Shown in pieces: positions 63,198-64,000 of a stretch of 64,000 nt of DNA. Where the stretch lies: NCBI GenBank assembly GCA_037349105.1, contig JAYJMM010000090.1:112001-176000 (forward strand). Reading direction: 5' to 3'. The first letter of the stretch is position 1. The number at the start of each line of letters is the position of its first letter. This DNA is from Limnomonas spitsbergensis. Taxonomy: Eukaryota; Chlorophyta; Chlorophyceae; Chlamydomonadales. Made by a program: the position numbers and the translations under genes. Under the pieces are notes generated by a model. The model was not told the origin of the DNA. It made no database searches and was given only the letters and a program-made list of their open reading frames with translations.

Positions 63198-64000
63198 GTA
63201 AATCAATAAGAAAAAATAGGTTAAAAAAATGATGTTTGGTGTGTTGCTGAGCTGGAGGGAGCATTGTGCATAAACAGCCTTCCGTTTGTCTGACCTTTGT
63301 TGCTCATCCAACCTTTGACAACCCTTAACCCTTAACCCTAAACCCTGAATCCTAAATCCCTAACCCTGAACCCTGAACCCTAAACTTTTCGAAGGTCCGA
63401 TTACTTCTACATGGAACATGTTTGTCTGAGTATGTACGTCTTTTGCAAGCTCCAGTGTGCTCCAGAGAACTTGCCCCGTACCGGTACAATATGTTATAAT
63501 CTGTTACTACACTGTAAGGTAGCCGATCCACATACACAGGAACCATAAGTATAATACCGCAGTGATACGATGATATTGGTGAAAGAAAATCGGTGATTTA
63601 AGTTGGTGATTGATTGTCGCAGCATTTTACATGGTGATACATTTGGTTATTCCAATCACCAATTGGTATCACCAAATCATCGTATCACTACGGTAGTGAC
63701 ATGCCGAGACCGTTACCGGTACCAGAAACGAAGGGGTAAATAGCTAGAAGTAATTAATTACTGGTGCCGCTAACAAATTTACACAAATAATTACCACACC
63801 TACACCTACAGGCTATGGCCAATTCGGTATAATTAATAACGAAACTAATCCTGCCCCCATGCGGCTGTGCCTCACCTGGCAGGTGAATGAATAAAAAATG
63901 GTGGCAACGTCCCATGCTTAGGCCAACAGGGGAGGCTTCCTTAATCCACACCCAAATGACGGTACAATTTGTTTTCAGTTTTCGTATAAATTGATGTATT
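63198..64000 (+). repeat. PKS intron 14 (incomplete): donor copy and TA-flanked MITE
   Basis: 63325-63385 is CCCTAAA-type DNA. 63557-63693 is a MITE. 63853-63900 copies the exon 14 end and donor (CCCCCATGCGGCTGTGCCTC, GGCAGGTGAATGAATAA versus GGCAGGTAAATCAATAA). No further exon is visible before the window ends. Confidence 0.8.
63557..63693. mobile_element. 137-bp Stowaway-like MITE with TA flanks
   Basis: Left end CCGCAGTGATACGATGAT and right end ATCATCGTATCACTACGG are inverted repeats with one mismatch, extending inward to TTGGTGA/TCACCAA. TA dinucleotides flank both sides (63555-63556, 63694-63695), as for Tc1/mariner-type insertions. The interior is AT-rich with no ORF. Confidence 0.75.

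Overview
The window reads as nuclear DNA of a eukaryote, most likely a green alga (chlorophyte/prasinophyte grade). The signs are short GC-rich exons joined by GT-AG introns, a standard code with TGA as a real stop, plant-type telomere heptamers (TTTAGGG/CCCTAAA) scattered through the introns, and a modular type I polyketide synthase. Naming a species would be a guess.

Layout, both genes on the + strand: 1-2130 holds repeats and no gene I can support. 2131-29779 is a nearly complete DIS3/RRP44 exosome ribonuclease gene. I reconstructed 22 exons from conserved protein motifs and matching splice phases; they total 2,949 nt, 982 codons plus TGA, and only the first coding exon is missing. A class II tRNA-Ser(AGA) sits inside its fourth intron. 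29780-34653 is intergenic: a decayed non-LTR retrotransposon (reverse transcriptase on the - strand) with inverted copies of its tail, then about 1.7 kb with no recognisable gene. 34654-63197 is a type I PKS in 14 recognised exons (3,030 codons, open at both ends): KR-ACP, then KS-DH-ER-KR, running off the window. No acyltransferase domain is encoded.

The striking feature is the introns. Nearly every one contains direct, decayed copies of the edge of a neighbouring exon: copies of an exon's start lie upstream of the real exon and copies of its end lie downstream. At least 34 of the 36 exons I mapped show such copies on one or both sides, in up to seven generations. They are mixed with telomere-like heptamers and with satellites that grew from the junction sequence. 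I interpret this as intron growth by repeated tandem duplication across exon-intron junctions, with splicing kept at the innermost copy. In most introns that carry both strands of the heptamer, the G-rich form lies in the donor half and the C-rich form in the acceptor half, so the intron RNA could zip into a hairpin.

The two genes have no evident shared function: DIS3 is the catalytic subunit of the RNA exosome, and the PKS would make a reduced polyketide or polyether-like chain. They share the same intron architecture, which points to a genome-wide process. Exon borders rest on motif and phase logic only; no alignment or transcript data were available.
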